Source of the DNA: an uncultured Erysipelotrichaceae bacterium
Lineage (GTDB): Bacteria > Bacillota_I > Bacilli_A > Erysipelotrichales > Erysipelotrichaceae
Direction: 5' to 3'
Assembly (NCBI GenBank): GCA_937874965.1
Contig: CALNCD010000219.1
Span: 1-15,878 of the forward strand
Length of the DNA stretch: 15,878 nucleotides
How positions within the stretch are numbered: the first letter of the stretch is position 1; every line of letters starts with the position of its first letter. Under the pieces are notes generated by a model, which saw nothing but the letters and a program-made list of their open reading frames with translations, was not told the DNA's origin and did not search any database. Made by a program: the position numbers and the translations under genes. Positions 15,480 to 15,878 of this stretch are shown here, in pieces.

Positions 15480-15878
15480 TTATTCTTCCCCCAAGTATGC
15501 TTTGATTACTTCAGGGTTGGACTGGATTTCACCAGGACTTCCAGAAGCAATCATCCGCCCATAGTCAAGTACGAAGATTCGTTCACACAATTCCATAACG
15601 AGACTCATATCATGCTCAATCAATAAAATAGTCAACTTAAAATCCTGATGAACCTGACGAATGAATTCAACCAATTCTTCGGTTTCATGAGGATTCATTC
15701 CAGCTGCCGGTTCATCTAAAAACAAAAGATTGGCGCCCGTGGCGATTGCACGGACAATTTCCAGACGACGCTGCTGTCCATAGGGCAGATTCTTGGCAAG
15801 ATCATCTTTCTTATCATCAAGGTTGACCCGACGAAGCAGATCAAGTGCAAACTGCTCAGCAAGCGCTTCTTCCCGGTA
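15480..15878 (-). CDS. livG: branched-chain amino acid ABC transporter ATP-binding protein LivG (C-terminal 132 residues)
   Basis: The frame is open to the right edge, so the N-terminus with Walker A is outside the window. The visible part has the LivG form of the ABC signature, LPYGQQRRLEIVRA, Walker B NLLFLDEPAAGMNP, the histidine switch LLIEHDM, and the typical end VLDYGRMIASGSP...VIKAYLGEE. LivG pairs with LivF as the nucleotide-binding dimer. No internal start is proposed; the apparent shorter frame beginning at 15725 is only a TTG inside the Walker B strand. Confidence 0.95.
   Translation of the reverse strand, partial: YREEALAEQFALDLLRRVNLDDKKDDLAKNLPYGQQRRLEIVRAIATGANLLFLDEPAAGMNPHETEELVEFIRQVHQDFKLTILLIEHDMSLVMELCERIFVLDYGRMIASGSPGEIQSNPEVIKAYLGEE

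Overview
The window looks like a chromosomal segment of a low-to-moderate G+C member of the Bacillota. The mix of ScpA/ScpB, a YmfF/YmfH-type M16 pair, pyrimidine-nucleoside phosphorylase and strong AGGAGG ribosome binding sites would fit an Erysipelotrichia-like gut anaerobe. That placement is an inference from gene content only. No rRNA, tRNA, CRISPR array or complete mobile element was seen.

Layout. All genes except pncB lie on the minus strand. (1) Positions 1-1980 are an AT-rich accessory strip. It holds a prematurely stopped ANT(6)-like aminoglycoside adenylyltransferase, a YciI-like small protein, about 340 bases without a gene, and a decayed Fic toxin / VbhA-like antitoxin pair carrying nonsense and frameshift lesions. 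(2) Positions 10250 down to 1981 form one long, tightly packed row of ten genes: thyA, folA, pdp (pyrimidine-nucleoside phosphorylase), scpA, scpB, rluB-like, rsmE, an unrecognised gene, a disrupted murE-like gene, and deoC. Most junctions overlap by 1-20 bases (ATGA, TGATG, TAATG), which suggests translational coupling. The row has an extended -10 promoter candidate in front of thyA. (3) Positions 13196 down to 10311 hold an inactive/active M16 peptidase pair and a short SSB-like gene, closed by a terminator that overlaps the ssb stop codon. (4) pncB (13284-14720) is divergent from the M16 pair. The 87-base spacer carries a perfect 8+8 bp inverted repeat overlapping promoter candidates of both directions. 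(5) At the right edge, livG (partial) and livF of a branched-chain amino-acid ABC transporter converge on pncB. A 13-bp hairpin between them is probably a bidirectional terminator.

How the genes fit together. ThyA makes dTMP and oxidises methylene-THF to DHF, and FolA recycles DHF. Pdp and DeoC are sequential steps of pyrimidine deoxynucleoside catabolism, giving deoxyribose-1-P and then, after a mutase step, cleavage of deoxyribose-5-P. Between them sit chromosome segregation (ScpAB), ribosome modification (RluB, RsmE) and cell-wall (MurE) genes. The most surprising points are the out-of-frame deletion of roughly 20 codons in the murE-like gene, the symmetric operator candidate at pncB, and the decayed Fic module. 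I did not find a convincing new multi-gene system; most of the window is housekeeping.
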